A stretch of DNA of 54,764 nucleotides from Vibrio anguillarum (lineage in GTDB: Bacteria > Pseudomonadota > Gammaproteobacteria > Enterobacterales > Vibrionaceae), in NCBI RefSeq assembly GCF_001989995.2, contig NZ_JAHGUP010000014.1:1-54764 (forward strand), written 5' to 3'. The position numbers and the translations under genes are program-made. This document shows positions 9,243 through 17,418 of this stretch, piece after piece. Positions within the stretch are counted from its first letter, which is position 1. Each line of letters opens with the position of its first letter. The notes under the pieces were generated by a model. It was not told the DNA's origin. It searched no databases and saw nothing but the letters and a program-made list of their open reading frames with translations.

Positions 9243-10127
9243 TTACCTAGCTTCATTCGTTAATTTTTCTTTTAAGTAGTTGAGAAATAAATGAGTTCGA
9301 GTGTGTTGATAATCAAGTTTAGGGTAATAAGCGTAAACCGTTGCTTGATCAACGGTGATATCGGGTAGCAAACGTACCAGATTGCCCAAACGTAGCTCTT
9401 CTTTGACCATCACGTCGTTGGTGACAATCACTCCCATGCCATTTTTGCCTGCATAGAAAAGTGCTTCTGGATTGGTTGTCGCGAAATTACCCGATAACGA
9501 TAGGCGTTTGCCCGTTGAGGTTTTTAATTCGCGCGTTGTGTGTTCTCCCCAAATCAAGACATTGTGCTGCTGAAGCTGTTCGGCAGATTTGGGCATACCA
9601 TATTTTTCAATATAGTTAGGAGAAGCATAAAAGCCGGCCCTATGTTCAAATAGGGGTGAGGCTTTAAAACTGAGGGAGTTGAGTTGGTCAATTTCTCGGC
9701 TGATGAATAAATCAAGGTGAAGTTCGGGCAATTGCCCCGGAGTTGTTGTGGTCAGTTGGATTCGAATGTCAGGGTAGCGCTGTAGAAATTCATCTAAATA
9801 CTGCACCAAAAATTTTGAGCCCACAGAGAGTGTCGCCCCAATTTTTAGCAGGCCAGCGGGAGTTTGGCTGACAGATCGTGTTTCATCAACCACCGATTGC
9901 CAACTTTCAAGTTGTGCTTTTGCTCTCTCATAAAAGAGAGCACCCGCTTCGGTTTGTGTCACCGTTCGTGTGGTGCGCTTAAGTAACTGCACGCCAATTT
10001 TCTCTTCCAGCCAATGTACTCGTTTACTGATGGCTGAGCTGGTGGTATTGAGCTTACGTGCCGCGCCGTTAAAGCTGCCTTCTTCAACCACTCGCATGTA
10101 TGTTTTTACATTTGGTATCCAATCCAT
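9243..10127 (-). CDS. LysR-family transcriptional regulator, divergent from an MFS pump
   Basis: A LysR-type regulator of 294 residues. The winged helix-turn-helix (about 5-62) has the typical E-E-G-S-F-N-G-A-A-R-K-L-N and A-I-S-K-R-V-H-W-L-E pattern, followed by a substrate-binding-like effector domain. An ATG at 10142 is five residues further upstream, but its GAGGA directly touches the codon; AGGG lies 5 nt before the ATG at 10127, so the shorter form is preferred with modest certainty. It faces the MFS gene at 10262 across about 130 bp, the classic layout for a LysR protein that controls its divergent neighbour. Confidence 0.92.
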   Translation of the reverse strand: MDWIPNVKTYMRVVEEGSFNGAARKLNTTSSAISKRVHWLEEKIGVQLLKRTTRTVTQTEAGALFYERAKAQLESWQSVVDETRSVSQTPAGLLKIGATLSVGSKFLVQYLDEFLQRYPDIRIQLTTTTPGQLPELHLDLFISREIDQLNSLSFKASPLFEHRAGFYASPNYIEKYGMPKSAEQLQQHNVLIWGEHTTRELKTSTGKRLSLSGNFATTNPEALFYAGKNGMGVIVTNDVMVKEELRLGNLVRLLPDITVDQATVYAYYPKLDYQHTRTHLFLNYLKEKLTNEAR

Positions 10128-10261
10128 CGTTACCCTACTCATTCCTCATTGGAACTAATTCATTTCCTGAGTGCTTTATTATCAAATCTGAGTTGCCAAT
10201 ATATACTGAAAACGTATTTTGACACCACATCTACCGACGATAAGAGCTCACTTAGCAACCC

Positions 10262-11458
10262 ATGAAAACTCTCGCTAGCACACCATTTAAAAAGACGCCG
10301 ATGTTATTGGCGATGATGATCATTGCCACGGGCCAAGTTGGGGTGAGCATCTATTTACCTGCACTGCCGTTGATCAGCCGAGACTTAATGGTTGACCAAG
10401 CCAGTATTCAATGGCTCGTCACGCTTTTTTTAGTGGCGTTTGGAATGTCACAGCTTTTTTACGGGCCATTGTCTGATGCGGTTGGTAGACGCCCGACATT
10501 TTTACTCGGGCAGGGGATCTACTTGGCCGGTACAGTATTGTGTGTCTGTTTTTCGGATAATTTTCATGCGTTGACTGCTGGTCGCCTACTGCAAGGGCTT
10601 GGCGCGGGAAGTGCTTCTGTTCTTGGCCGCAGTGTGCTGCGTGACAGTTATGATGGTCTGCAATTAACAAAGGCGCTTTCTTACATCGCCATCACCGCCT
10701 CAATTATGCCAATTATTGCCCCCGTACTCGGTGGGTGGCTTGCCTTTCATTTAAGTTGGCAGTCCGTGTTTGTGTTCGTATTAATGTATATCTGTACCAT
10801 TTTTATTTTAGGTTGGTGGATATTGCCAGAAACGTTGCCATACGCGAAACATCGGTTTCAACCTAAGGCCGTATTGCATAACTACTTGCTACTCTTGACA
10901 AATTCCCAAGTGCTGACCAGTGCCAGTTACAACTGGATCAGCTATTTATCTAGCTTAGTAACTCTGTCGGTGCTGCCTTTTCTCTTGCAAAACAAGTTGG
11001 GTTTAACGGCCGCTGATTATGGAACTGTAATGATCGTCCCTTCCGCGGGTTTGATGATAGGCAGTGTTGCCGTTAACTTACTCAATGATCGTTTTTCATC
11101 CCAGCGTTTACTTGCTTTGGCGATTGTCATTATGGCTTTTGCCGGTGTTTGGTTACTGATAACACCGATGAGCGTGTTCAATTTAGTGTGGGGATTTACT
11201 TGGTTAACGATTGCGCAAGGTATCTCATTTCCGTTATCCACCAGCATGCTGCTCGGGCCACACAAAACTCAAGCGGGTTCCGTTGCGGCTCTATCTGGCT
11301 CCATTCAAATGTGTTTAGCTGGATTTTTAGGGGGATACTTGGTGGAAAGATGGATCACGAGTCAGATGTCGCTAGGCTGGTTCTATTTAGTAACCAGTTG
11401 CGCTATGTTTTTGGTGTTGTGTTCTTCCTATCGCTTACGTCAAACCAAATTCGCTTAA
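10262..11458 (+). CDS. Bcr/CflA-type MFS multidrug efflux transporter
   Basis: A 398-residue protein with about twelve hydrophobic segments. Motif A of drug:H+ antiporters is present as G-P-L-S-D-A-V-G-R-R near residue 70, and L-Q-G-L-G-A-G in the next segment fits the 12-helix Bcr/CflA/EmrD group. It is expected to export small toxic compounds in exchange for protons. Its likely regulator is the divergent LysR gene at 9243. The ATG at 10262 fits the family N-terminus. Specific drugs cannot be predicted. Confidence 0.9.
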   Translation: MKTLASTPFKKTPMLLAMMIIATGQVGVSIYLPALPLISRDLMVDQASIQWLVTLFLVAFGMSQLFYGPLSDAVGRRPTFLLGQGIYLAGTVLCVCFSDNFHALTAGRLLQGLGAGSASVLGRSVLRDSYDGLQLTKALSYIAITASIMPIIAPVLGGWLAFHLSWQSVFVFVLMYICTIFILGWWILPETLPYAKHRFQPKAVLHNYLLLLTNSQVLTSASYNWISYLSSLVTLSVLPFLLQNKLGLTAADYGTVMIVPSAGLMIGSVAVNLLNDRFSSQRLLALAIVIMAFAGVWLLITPMSVFNLVWGFTWLTIAQGISFPLSTSMLLGPHKTQAGSVAALSGSIQMCLAGFLGGYLVERWITSQMSLGWFYLVTSCAMFLVLCSSYRLRQTKFA

Positions 11459-11464
11459 TGCTGT

Positions 11465-11485
11465 TTATACCCTTCCGGTTTGAAG
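11465..11485. repeat. fragment resembling the start of a Vibrio dispersed repeat
   Basis: TATACCCTTCCGGTTTGAAG closely resembles the left end of the dispersed element seen at 54678-54764 (TATACCCTTCCTACTTTTGA there). Only the first 20 or so bases are recognisable, so it is a remnant or chance similarity. Confidence 0.35.
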
Positions 11486-11582
11486 CGGTTTAAGTCTAGT
11501 GGTGCATTTACATCGTACATGTCGGCACAAGAGAAATAATTTGAGGTATAATCTCGGCGACATTAATTCGACGGAAAAATCA

Positions 11583-11933
11583 ATGCAACAAGATGAATTT
11601 CAAGCATTAGTCAAAAGCTTGTGCGAGCAAAAAACACTTCCTCAAGCGTTAGATATGCTGAAAGTATTTGAAGATCAAGATATTGCTGAAGCAGCCTTAT
11701 CGTTAGTGGGTCAGTTTGCTTTAGCCGAAGTGGATGGGGAGCAACGCATTTACCACGTCGTGTTGCAAGAAAATGAGCAAGGTGAAGAAGAAGAGTTTGT
11801 CGAACACATTATGAATGAAGGCGATGACGTTATTAAGTTTGTTGCTTGGTTTTTTGAAACCATGTTTGAAGTTAAGCAGAAAGAAACTTACTTGGCTGCT
11901 GGTAAAACCTATAAGCAGCCTAAACGCGGTTAA
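11583..11933 (+). CDS. conserved acidic protein of unknown function
   Basis: A 116-residue soluble protein. The ATG at 11583 gives the sensible start: the upstream in-frame extension is Arg/His-rich and unlike the rest. The sequence is mainly helical and very acidic, with an E-N-E-Q-G-E-E-E-E-F stretch in the middle and a basic C-terminal tail. I recognise no domain. Codon use matches the neighbours. It is followed by a separate small gene at 12037 rather than forming a clear operon. Confidence 0.8.
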   Translation: MQQDEFQALVKSLCEQKTLPQALDMLKVFEDQDIAEAALSLVGQFALAEVDGEQRIYHVVLQENEQGEEEEFVEHIMNEGDDVIKFVAWFFETMFEVKQKETYLAAGKTYKQPKRG

Positions 11934-12036
11934 CTGAAAATTAATTACTTTATTTTGTGACTCAAGTCTTGTTTTTGTTCTTTTTTGGACTAATATACAC
12001 CTCGTCAGGTAAATAAATTACATGTTGAGGTGATTC

Positions 12037-12171
12037 ATGGGTTATGAATTAGGTGGTGCTTACGTTGGTCAATTGATCGCAAAAAAAGCGATGTATGATG
12101 CAATGCATGGCAAACCACAAGCAAAGAAAAAGTCTTTCATTAAAACGCTAGTGAAGAAATTCAGTAAATAG
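12037..12171 (+). CDS. short conserved-looking basic protein of 44 residues
   Basis: An ORF of 44 codons (M-G-Y-E-L-G-G-A-Y-V-G-Q-L-I-A-K-K-A to the stop) with GAGGTG 6 nt before the ATG and a strong terminator 20 bp after the stop. That combination of SD, compact ORF and terminator argues for a real gene. It has a glycine-rich amphipathic start and a Lys-rich C-terminal half (about a quarter Lys). No family is recognised. Membrane-surface or nucleic-acid binding would fit the charge pattern but is speculation. Confidence 0.72.
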   Translation: MGYELGGAYVGQLIAKKAMYDAMHGKPQAKKKSFIKTLVKKFSK

Positions 12172-12189
12172 TGAATGCCTAAGAATTAA

Positions 12190-12224
12190 AAAGCCCTAGC
12201 TTGGTAACAAGCTGGGGCTTTGCT
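12190..12224 (+). terminator. strong terminator after the 44-residue ORF
   Basis: A long stem (AAGCCC...AGCTTG pairing with CAAGCT...GGGCTT, about 13 pairs) around a GTAA loop, followed by a T-rich tract. Loop and stem are typical of intrinsic terminators. Confidence 0.9.
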
Positions 12225-12366
12225 TTATTTACTGGGGTAAAAATGACTGTGCAAATTCGTCCACCATTCGTCCACAAAGAGCCCGTATACCATTACTGAC
12301 TAAAGAGTCGGCGGTTTCTGAGGTGTCAGTACTTTTTCTTCTAAAGTAACCAGATGCTCTGGGGCA

Positions 12367-12936
12367 CTACTGATTTTTTTTGGTTAGCCAATCTTCCAAT
12401 TTATCACACCCGCCGATATAGCGGCTTTCTAGCCAAATTTGTGGCACGGTGACGGGTGTTTTTTGACCAATGATGGCTTTAACTTCTGGGATCATCCGGT
12501 ACAGCGCCGCACTTTCTTTGACGACATCATGATAGGTGTATTGAATTCCTGCTTCATCCAGCAATTTCTTTGCTTTTACGCAGTACGGGCAAGTGGCTTT
12601 TCCATACACAATATTGCCAGTTAACTCGTCACGTTGTGCCCACTCTTTGATCACAGATTGAACCAAAACACCTCGATTTAACGCTTCTCCTTGGCTGATC
12701 ACTTTACCTTCAACGACCAATATTGGGGCGTGCCATGCGCCCAATTTCAAGGGTTCCCACCAGTACGATAGCCAGTCTTTGACTTCTAACTCGATGGGAA
12801 TGCCCTCCAGTTCATTATTGAAGGTGTCAGTCAAAATGTCCTTGGTGAGCGTACACTCGCCGCAAGGGATGGTGACTTTAAATGGACCCCAACTTCCAGC
12901 CCATCGGTATAGTGTGATTTTTATCGGTTTTGCCAT
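12367..12936 (-). CDS. double thioredoxin-fold protein with C-terminal glutaredoxin
   Basis: A 189-residue protein in two halves. Residues 1-100 look like a thioredoxin-like domain with a C-G-E-C pair (Cys25, Cys28) and the H-A-P-I-L-V-V-E-G-K-V cis-Pro region. Residues 105-189 form a glutaredoxin with the dithiol motif C-P-Y-C (Cys116-Cys119), a T-V-P cis-Pro and a G-G-C-D glutathione-site loop. The start at 12936 is chosen because GAGGA lies 7-8 nt upstream; an extension to 12957 has no comparable SD. Likely role: glutathione-linked reduction of a partner protein, with electrons possibly passing between the two CxxC centres. No signal peptide, so cytoplasmic. Confidence 0.88.
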   Translation of the reverse strand: MAKPIKITLYRWAGSWGPFKVTIPCGECTLTKDILTDTFNNELEGIPIELEVKDWLSYWWEPLKLGAWHAPILVVEGKVISQGEALNRGVLVQSVIKEWAQRDELTGNIVYGKATCPYCVKAKKLLDEAGIQYTYHDVVKESAALYRMIPEVKAIIGQKTPVTVPQIWLESRYIGGCDKLEDWLTKKNQ

Positions 12937-12995
12937 CGTGTTTTCCTCAAGAAGCATTGCTTAGAGAATAGGAAAGAGTTGAGTGACTTTTTATT

Positions 12996-13880
12996 TCAAC
13001 GCGAAGATTTTTTTGTTTCCCAGTGAGTAATAAAGGCCACTGAAGCGATAATGATGGCAGCGCCAAGCCATAATCGCCCGGGTGGTGCCCAGCCAAACAC
13101 TAACCAACCCGCCAAAACATTCAGTGGCAGCTTCGCGTGATCAAAAGGTTGCACAAAAGACGCATCTGCCACCGCATAGGCTTTAACGATCGCCCATTGA
13201 GCCAGTGCTGTCATCGCACCCGCAAAAAGCAATATGAGCCATAGAGTGCCCCCTTGAGGTGTTTGCCAATCTGGTAAAGCGAGCAGTAGATTGAACGGTG
13301 TGATCAGTACTAAAAGGTAGACCACCATAGTAGACGGTGAGTCATGGGCAGACAGTTTTTTCACCATCAAAGAGTAACAAGCCCAAAAAAATGCCGCGCC
13401 AACAGGCAGCAACGATGCCCAGTTGAAATCGTCAGCCCAAGGTTCAAGGATGATCATCGCCCCGACAAAGCCAGTTAATGTTGCTCCCCAGCGCGCTGTA
13501 CCCACTTTCTCTTTTAAAAAAAGGCCTGAGCCAATCGTGGCAAACAGAGGAGAGGTCATCAACAGTGCAATACCTTGCCAAATGGGTACGGGATAGGCGA
13601 GTGCCCATAACCAGAGTTGTATGCCAATCACAGATAAAAACACACGGAAAATATGCATGCTTAAATGCTTGGTGCGCAGCGAGTAGCGGATCCCTAACGT
13701 TGATAAATACGGCAAAATAACGACTAACGCGATGGCATATTGAACCAGCGCCACCGTGGTAGATGACAGGCCATAATTGATACTGGCGACTTGAGCAAGG
13801 CTATTGACTATCGCAAAGGCGAGGCCTGCGATTAGCATCCAACTTGCCCCTTGGATTGGGTGGTGAAGTATTTTGGTCAT
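12996..13880 (-). CDS. DMT-superfamily (EamA) transporter
   Basis: A 294-residue protein with ten hydrophobic segments arranged as two EamA repeats, the standard form for drug/metabolite exporters. The first repeat starts G-A-S-W-M-L-I-A-G-L-A-F-A; the second begins near residue 145. The substrate is unknown; relatives export amino acids, nucleosides or other metabolites. It stands alone, 60 bp upstream of the glutaredoxin gene in the same direction, so co-transcription is possible. No regulator lies beside it. Confidence 0.9.
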   Translation of the reverse strand: MTKILHHPIQGASWMLIAGLAFAIVNSLAQVASINYGLSSTTVALVQYAIALVVILPYLSTLGIRYSLRTKHLSMHIFRVFLSVIGIQLWLWALAYPVPIWQGIALLMTSPLFATIGSGLFLKEKVGTARWGATLTGFVGAMIILEPWADDFNWASLLPVGAAFFWACYSLMVKKLSAHDSPSTMVVYLLVLITPFNLLLALPDWQTPQGGTLWLILLFAGAMTALAQWAIVKAYAVADASFVQPFDHAKLPLNVLAGWLVFGWAPPGRLWLGAAIIIASVAFITHWETKKSSR

Positions 13881-14048
13881 AGAGAAGAGGGTTATAGAAA
13901 AAGTCGTTGAATCATACTGACTTATCAGCGTTAAACCAATCTCTGAAATGAATGGAGTGGTTCAATAAATTTGAGCAAGTGTTATCCCTGCTGATTTCCA
14001 CTTGTCTGAAACGCCAAACATTTTGCGTATGGGCTGTGGTGATGGGAT

Positions 14049-14143
14049 AAAAAAAGCCCCCTAAAAAGAGGGCGAAAGAACATGAACGGCCAGTGCTCTG
14101 CCTTAGCACTGAAAAGAAGCACAAACGCTGCCATGCATTTGTA
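14049..14143 (-). ncRNA. candidate sigma54-dependent small RNA of about 95 nt
   Basis: Three hairpins follow one another on the minus strand. The 5' hairpin is ACAAATGC/GCGTTTGT (14142-14135 and 14128-14121) with a 6-nt loop. The middle hairpin is CAGTGCT/AGCACTG (14111-14105 and 14097-14091). A terminator stem (14073-14056, one mismatch) is followed by seven U (14055-14049). The start at about 14143 is placed 12 nt beyond the -12 element of a near-perfect sigma54 promoter. Size, 3' U-run and unpaired U-rich linkers fit an Hfq-bound regulatory RNA. It lacks the conserved Qrr core, so it is not a Qrr. I do not recognise it as a named Vibrio RNA. Overlapping short reading frames have no SD. Confidence 0.72.
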
Positions 14144-14154
14144 CTTATTACAAT

Positions 14155-14170
14155 GCAAGTTGTGTGCCAC
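14155..14170 (-). promoter_or_regulatory. sigma54 (RpoN) promoter of the candidate small RNA
   Basis: Minus-strand TGGCACACAACTTGCA (14169-14154). GG (14168-14167) and GC (14156-14155) are separated by exactly 10 nt, and both the TGGCAC and TTGCA boxes match the sigma54 consensus. The activator binding site expected further upstream (about 14230-14300) was not identified. Confidence 0.8.
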
Positions 14171-14263
14171 CTTTAACTTATTGAAAAATAGTGAACTTAT
14201 ATTGTTGGCTCTGTTAAGTATGGTCTAGCCTAGTGCAATGTGTTTCTTTGTGGTGCAATGCGG

Positions 14264-14294
14264 AAAATAAAAAAGGCCAAGCGGGTGCCTGGCC
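14264..14294 (-). terminator. Rho-independent terminator of the porin gene
   Basis: Stem GGCCA/TGGCC (14275-14279 and 14290-14294) with an inner GC/GC pairing, followed on the minus strand by six T, one A and four T (14274-14264). It lies 46 bp beyond the porin stop. Confidence 0.85.
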
Positions 14295-14340
14295 AAAAGG
14301 ACAAAATCCTTAGGGAGTATATGCGTTCGTATAATTAAAA

Positions 14341-15336
14341 TTAGAAGTTGTAACGTAGACCTAGGCGAATAGAGTCTTTTGCATCATACGCAGTGCCGAG
14401 GTCTTTTTTATCTAGGTTGTTCATTTTGTAGGCAACGTAAGTGTAGATTGATTTATTGAAATCATAACGTCCCGTCAACTCAGCAAAATCACTTTTCGTC
14501 GTTGTGACGTTTGCAGTTTCATTTTCCGTTTTTTGATACACACCAATCAAGCGGAAGTTACTTGTGATTTTGTATTGCGCAGCAAATTCAATCCCGTTGA
14601 ATTCGCTCTTCGCTTTATCGTCCAAATCCCCTTGTGTATAGGTCAGGCCTAAGTACAAATCGTTCAACGTGTAATTCACACCGGCAATAATTTGATTCGC
14701 CGCACCTTGGCCTGTTCCATTATCGTTGCTTGCGTAGCCCAAGCCTAAACCAAGGCCGATAGGTAAGTTATAAATTGCAGAAAGACCGAAGCCATCGGTG
14801 TCTTTTTCTTCGCCTGCAATAAAGCTTGCTTTCACATTGAGGGCATCAAATGTAGCTGCGTAGAGGAAAGTGTTGTTGATTTGCTCATTACCTGCGTTGA
14901 TGAACTCTTTTTGAGCGCCAGTATAAGTACCGATGTCTGACATTTGAGAAATTTGCACGCCAGCCGTATCTTGGCGGCCGACAGAAATAGCACCAAAATC
15001 AGCTTGTAAACCTGCAAATAGGTAACGTTGGTTGAAATCAGAATTTTTATCGTTGCTGGCGGAGGAATTAACCGTTTGCTCTGCTTCATAGGTTGCAAAA
15101 CCTTTCAAAGAGTCAGAGATTTCTGTTGAACCTGTAATGTTCAAACGCGCACGGCTTTTGTTTTTCATCGTGCCTTCAATTTCTTTGCCTTTGTCATCAC
15201 CACCGAAATCGCCACGAAATTCTGCACGTCCACCAACTTTAAGCTCATTTCCATCCGCTTTGTAAACGGTTGCAGCAAAAGAAGAACCTGATACCAATGC
15301 TGTAAGAATTGCGGTTGCGATTGTTGTTTTTTTCAT
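14341..15336 (-). CDS. outer-membrane general porin, OmpU-like
   Basis: A 331-residue porin precursor with a signal peptide ending S-S-F-A-A near residue 22 and a C-terminal Phe after R-L-G-L-R-Y-N, the usual beta-barrel assembly signal. The body alternates short hydrophobic strands with charged loops, and the sequence F-A-G-L-Q-A-D-F-G-A-I-S-V-G-R-Q-D is typical of Vibrio OmpU/OmpC-type trimeric porins. The ATG at 15336 is chosen because AAGG lies 8 nt upstream; two earlier Met codons (to 15360) lack an SD. It forms a passive channel for small hydrophilic solutes. The gene is monocistronic, with its own terminator, and lies upstream of the sigma54 small RNA. Confidence 0.93.
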   Translation of the reverse strand: MKKTTIATAILTALVSGSSFAATVYKADGNELKVGGRAEFRGDFGGDDKGKEIEGTMKNKSRARLNITGSTEISDSLKGFATYEAEQTVNSSASNDKNSDFNQRYLFAGLQADFGAISVGRQDTAGVQISQMSDIGTYTGAQKEFINAGNEQINNTFLYAATFDALNVKASFIAGEEKDTDGFGLSAIYNLPIGLGLGLGYASNDNGTGQGAANQIIAGVNYTLNDLYLGLTYTQGDLDDKAKSEFNGIEFAAQYKITSNFRLIGVYQKTENETANVTTTKSDFAELTGRYDFNKSIYTYVAYKMNNLDKKDLGTAYDAKDSIRLGLRYNF

Positions 15337-15620
15337 TTTATTTACCTTATTCATAATCAATGAGCTTCAGTGCTCGAACGGTTTGATGTGAGTAAAGTAG
15401 ATGTTTTAAATGAATGTTTAATTACTGATTCATGATGTTTACATGTTGTTTTTATTGATGATTTATTAAAGAGAATGTTATGTAGTGATGTTCAAAATAG
15501 TCAAGGTGCCATGAATTTTGAGTCGAAGATCTTACTTTTATCTAATGAAGATGCAAATCCATTCACTCGCGCTGTAGATGAGGTAAACTCGACGATCTTA
15601 GTCATCTCAAGGAAGAGTAT

Positions 15621-16235
15621 ATGTATTCGGTTCGTTTGGATAAACAGAAGATAACCCCGTCTAAAGTATTGTGTGTTGGACGGAACTATATTGAACATAT
15701 TCAAGAGCTTAATAACACAATTCCAGAACAAATGGTGGTGTTTAATAAACCCAACACGAGCATCACAACCACTCTATCCTCGTTTCACCAAGAGACGCTT
15801 CACTATGAAGCTGAAATTTGTTTTTTGATCAAAAAAGGTCAATATAGCGCGGTTGGCTTGGGGTTAGATCTGACTAAGCGAGTACTGCAATCTCAGCTTA
15901 AAGCAAAAGGTTTACCTTGGGAGAGGGCGAAAGCATTTGACGGTTCAGCAGTACTTAGCCGATTTGTGCCATTGCATGGTATCGACATCAATAAGTTGCA
16001 GTTAGAGCTATTCATCAATTGTGTTCGGGTTCAGTGCGGTGGTGTAAACCAAATGATCTATTCACCCGCCATCATTTTAGAAGAGCTGAAATCTTACACA
16101 TCGCTGCGTGATGGTGACGTTGTGATGACCGGAACGCCACAAGGAGTTGGAGAAGTGCATTGTGGCGATCTCTTTTTAGGGCGTCTTAAATGTGGAGAGC
16201 AGACCTTAATCGAGATTGAATGGCTAGCGCAATAA
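15621..16235 (+). CDS. fumarylacetoacetate hydrolase (FAH) family protein
   Basis: A 204-residue cytoplasmic enzyme of the FAH/HpaG fold, short for the family but complete. Metal-binding acidic residues appear in H-Y-E-A-E-I (near residue 60), and the conserved G-R-N-Y and M-T-G-T-P-x-G-V-G motifs flank the core. Relatives hydrolyse or decarboxylate 2-oxo acids such as oxaloacetate or acylpyruvates; the exact substrate is uncertain. SD AAGGAAG precedes the ATG. It is convergent with azlD and has no clear pathway partners here. Confidence 0.92.
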   Translation: MYSVRLDKQKITPSKVLCVGRNYIEHIQELNNTIPEQMVVFNKPNTSITTTLSSFHQETLHYEAEICFLIKKGQYSAVGLGLDLTKRVLQSQLKAKGLPWERAKAFDGSAVLSRFVPLHGIDINKLQLELFINCVRVQCGGVNQMIYSPAIILEELKSYTSLRDGDVVMTGTPQGVGEVHCGDLFLGRLKCGEQTLIEIEWLAQ

Positions 16236-16293
16236 AACTGATTTGCGCTATTCGGGCTGCGGTTATTATCAGTATTCACCGCAGCCTCTGTCT

Positions 16294-16614
16294 TTAATGG
16301 GCTAAGAGCGTTAAATTTAGCAAAAAGAAAGTCGCCATGCTGATGATCGTGGTCAGCAGGACATTCTTGGTTTTCCATGCAATCAGTCCCGCTAATGCTG
16401 CGGCCCACAAGTAGGGATTATGGCGATCAAGCCAAAGTGTTTGCTCTGGCAGGAACACAATCGGAGCCCAAATAGCAGTTAATACAGCAGGGCTAGAATA
16501 AGTGAGTAAGCGCTGGATAACTGGGTTGAGACGCAGCGGTAATTTAGGCTCTAAGAATAGATAACGGCTCATAAAGACCAAAGCGGTCATGGCGAGGATA
16601 GAAAGCAGAATCAT
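16294..16614 (-). CDS. azlD: AzlD-type branched-chain amino-acid export subunit
   Basis: A 106-residue membrane protein with four hydrophobic segments and the R-Y-L-F-L motif near the N-terminus, as in AzlD. It is the small partner of AzlC: its ATG overlaps the azlC stop by 4 bp (ATGA), so the two are translated together. The pair is expected to export branched-chain or similar amino acids. Confidence 0.92.
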   Translation of the reverse strand: MILLSILAMTALVFMSRYLFLEPKLPLRLNPVIQRLLTYSSPAVLTAIWAPIVFLPEQTLWLDRHNPYLWAAALAGLIAWKTKNVLLTTIISMATFFLLNLTLLAH

Positions 16615-17342
16615 CGTTGGTTCCTCCTGCTCGAACAGAGTAAAACGTCAGAAACATAACCTGCACACATTGCGCCAATGCTTGCTAGCATTAAGCTACC
16701 TTCAACTTGCCAAAGAGTCAGGCTTACCGATAACACCAGGGCACTGATGACAGCAACGAGTATCGGTATGCTTTTAATGTTCGGAATGACAATGGCGATA
16801 AAAGTAGCCGCGACTGCAAATTCCAACCCCAACTCGTTTAAAGCGGGGATGTAGCTGCCCGCAATAATGCCGACCAGTGTGGCCAAATTCCAAACTAAAT
16901 AGAAGCTTAAACCCGCACCAAGCGCGTACCAACGGTTAAACTGTTTTTCATTTTGTTGTCCGCAGACCGCAAACAGCTCATCAGTGAGCAGAAAACCCAG
17001 AATTAAACGCCAACGTGTCGGGAGTGGGCTGATTTTGCTGCGCATGGAAACGCTGTAGAGAAAATGGCGAGAAGTGATGAAAAATGTGGTGATCAGCAGA
17101 GTCAACAGCCCTGCACCTGTTTTAAACATCCCCGTGGCGACGAGTTGCGCTGAGCCTGCAAATAAAACCGCAGAGAGTGCTTGGCTCTCTAATACGGTCA
17201 GGCCACTTTCAATCGCAAATGATCCCGCCAATAAGCCCCATGGTAAAACGGCAATACTCAGCGGTAGCATGGCCAGTGCGCCTTGCCCAAAGAGGCGACC
17301 TCGAGGTTCTAAATGTACGTGGTTCAATAGTGTGCTATCCAT
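16611..17342 (-). CDS. azlC: AzlC-type branched-chain amino-acid exporter
   Basis: A 243-residue inner-membrane protein with the AzlC signature P-L-x-x-A-V-L-P-W-G-L-L-A-G near the start and F-A-G-S-A-Q-L-V-A-T in the next segment. The ATG at 17342 has AAGGA about 7 nt upstream; a TTG at 17384 is less likely. It forms the exporter with AzlD. A 16-bp element lies 58 bp before the start and recurs before the AraC gene, suggesting control by that AraC protein. Confidence 0.93.
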   Translation of the reverse strand: MDSTLLNHVHLEPRGRLFGQGALAMLPLSIAVLPWGLLAGSFAIESGLTVLESQALSAVLFAGSAQLVATGMFKTGAGLLTLLITTFFITSRHFLYSVSMRSKISPLPTRWRLILGFLLTDELFAVCGQQNEKQFNRWYALGAGLSFYLVWNLATLVGIIAGSYIPALNELGLEFAVAATFIAIVIPNIKSIPILVAVISALVLSVSLTLWQVEGSLMLASIGAMCAGYVSDVLLCSSRRNQR

Positions 17343-17399
17343 AGTAAGTCCTTTGCTGGAAGTGATGAATCTATCAAGCCACAAGGTTGGGTCAAGCGA

Positions 17400-17415
17400 T
17401 TGTACAAAATTGCGC
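17400..17415 (-). promoter_or_regulatory. putative AraC operator in front of azlC
   Basis: TTGTACAAAATTGCGC (plus-strand reading) is identical, 16 of 16, to the copy at 18307-18322. It lies 58 bp upstream of the azlC start in the same orientation as the other copy lies upstream of the AraC gene. Confidence 0.65.
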
Positions 17416-17418
17416 TTG

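Noticed and set aside
14049..14143. The sigma54 RNA as an additional Qrr copy
   Set aside because: It has no Qrr core sequence and a different hairpin order; only the promoter class is shared.
13912..14170. Two short minus-strand reading frames below the porin gene
   Set aside because: They run through the sigma54 promoter and the hairpins of the candidate small RNA, have no SD, and are rich in Cys/His with no protein-like pattern.
15501..15731. 76-codon minus-strand reading frame before the FAH-family gene
   Set aside because: It overlaps the start of a clear conserved gene on the other strand and has no SD.
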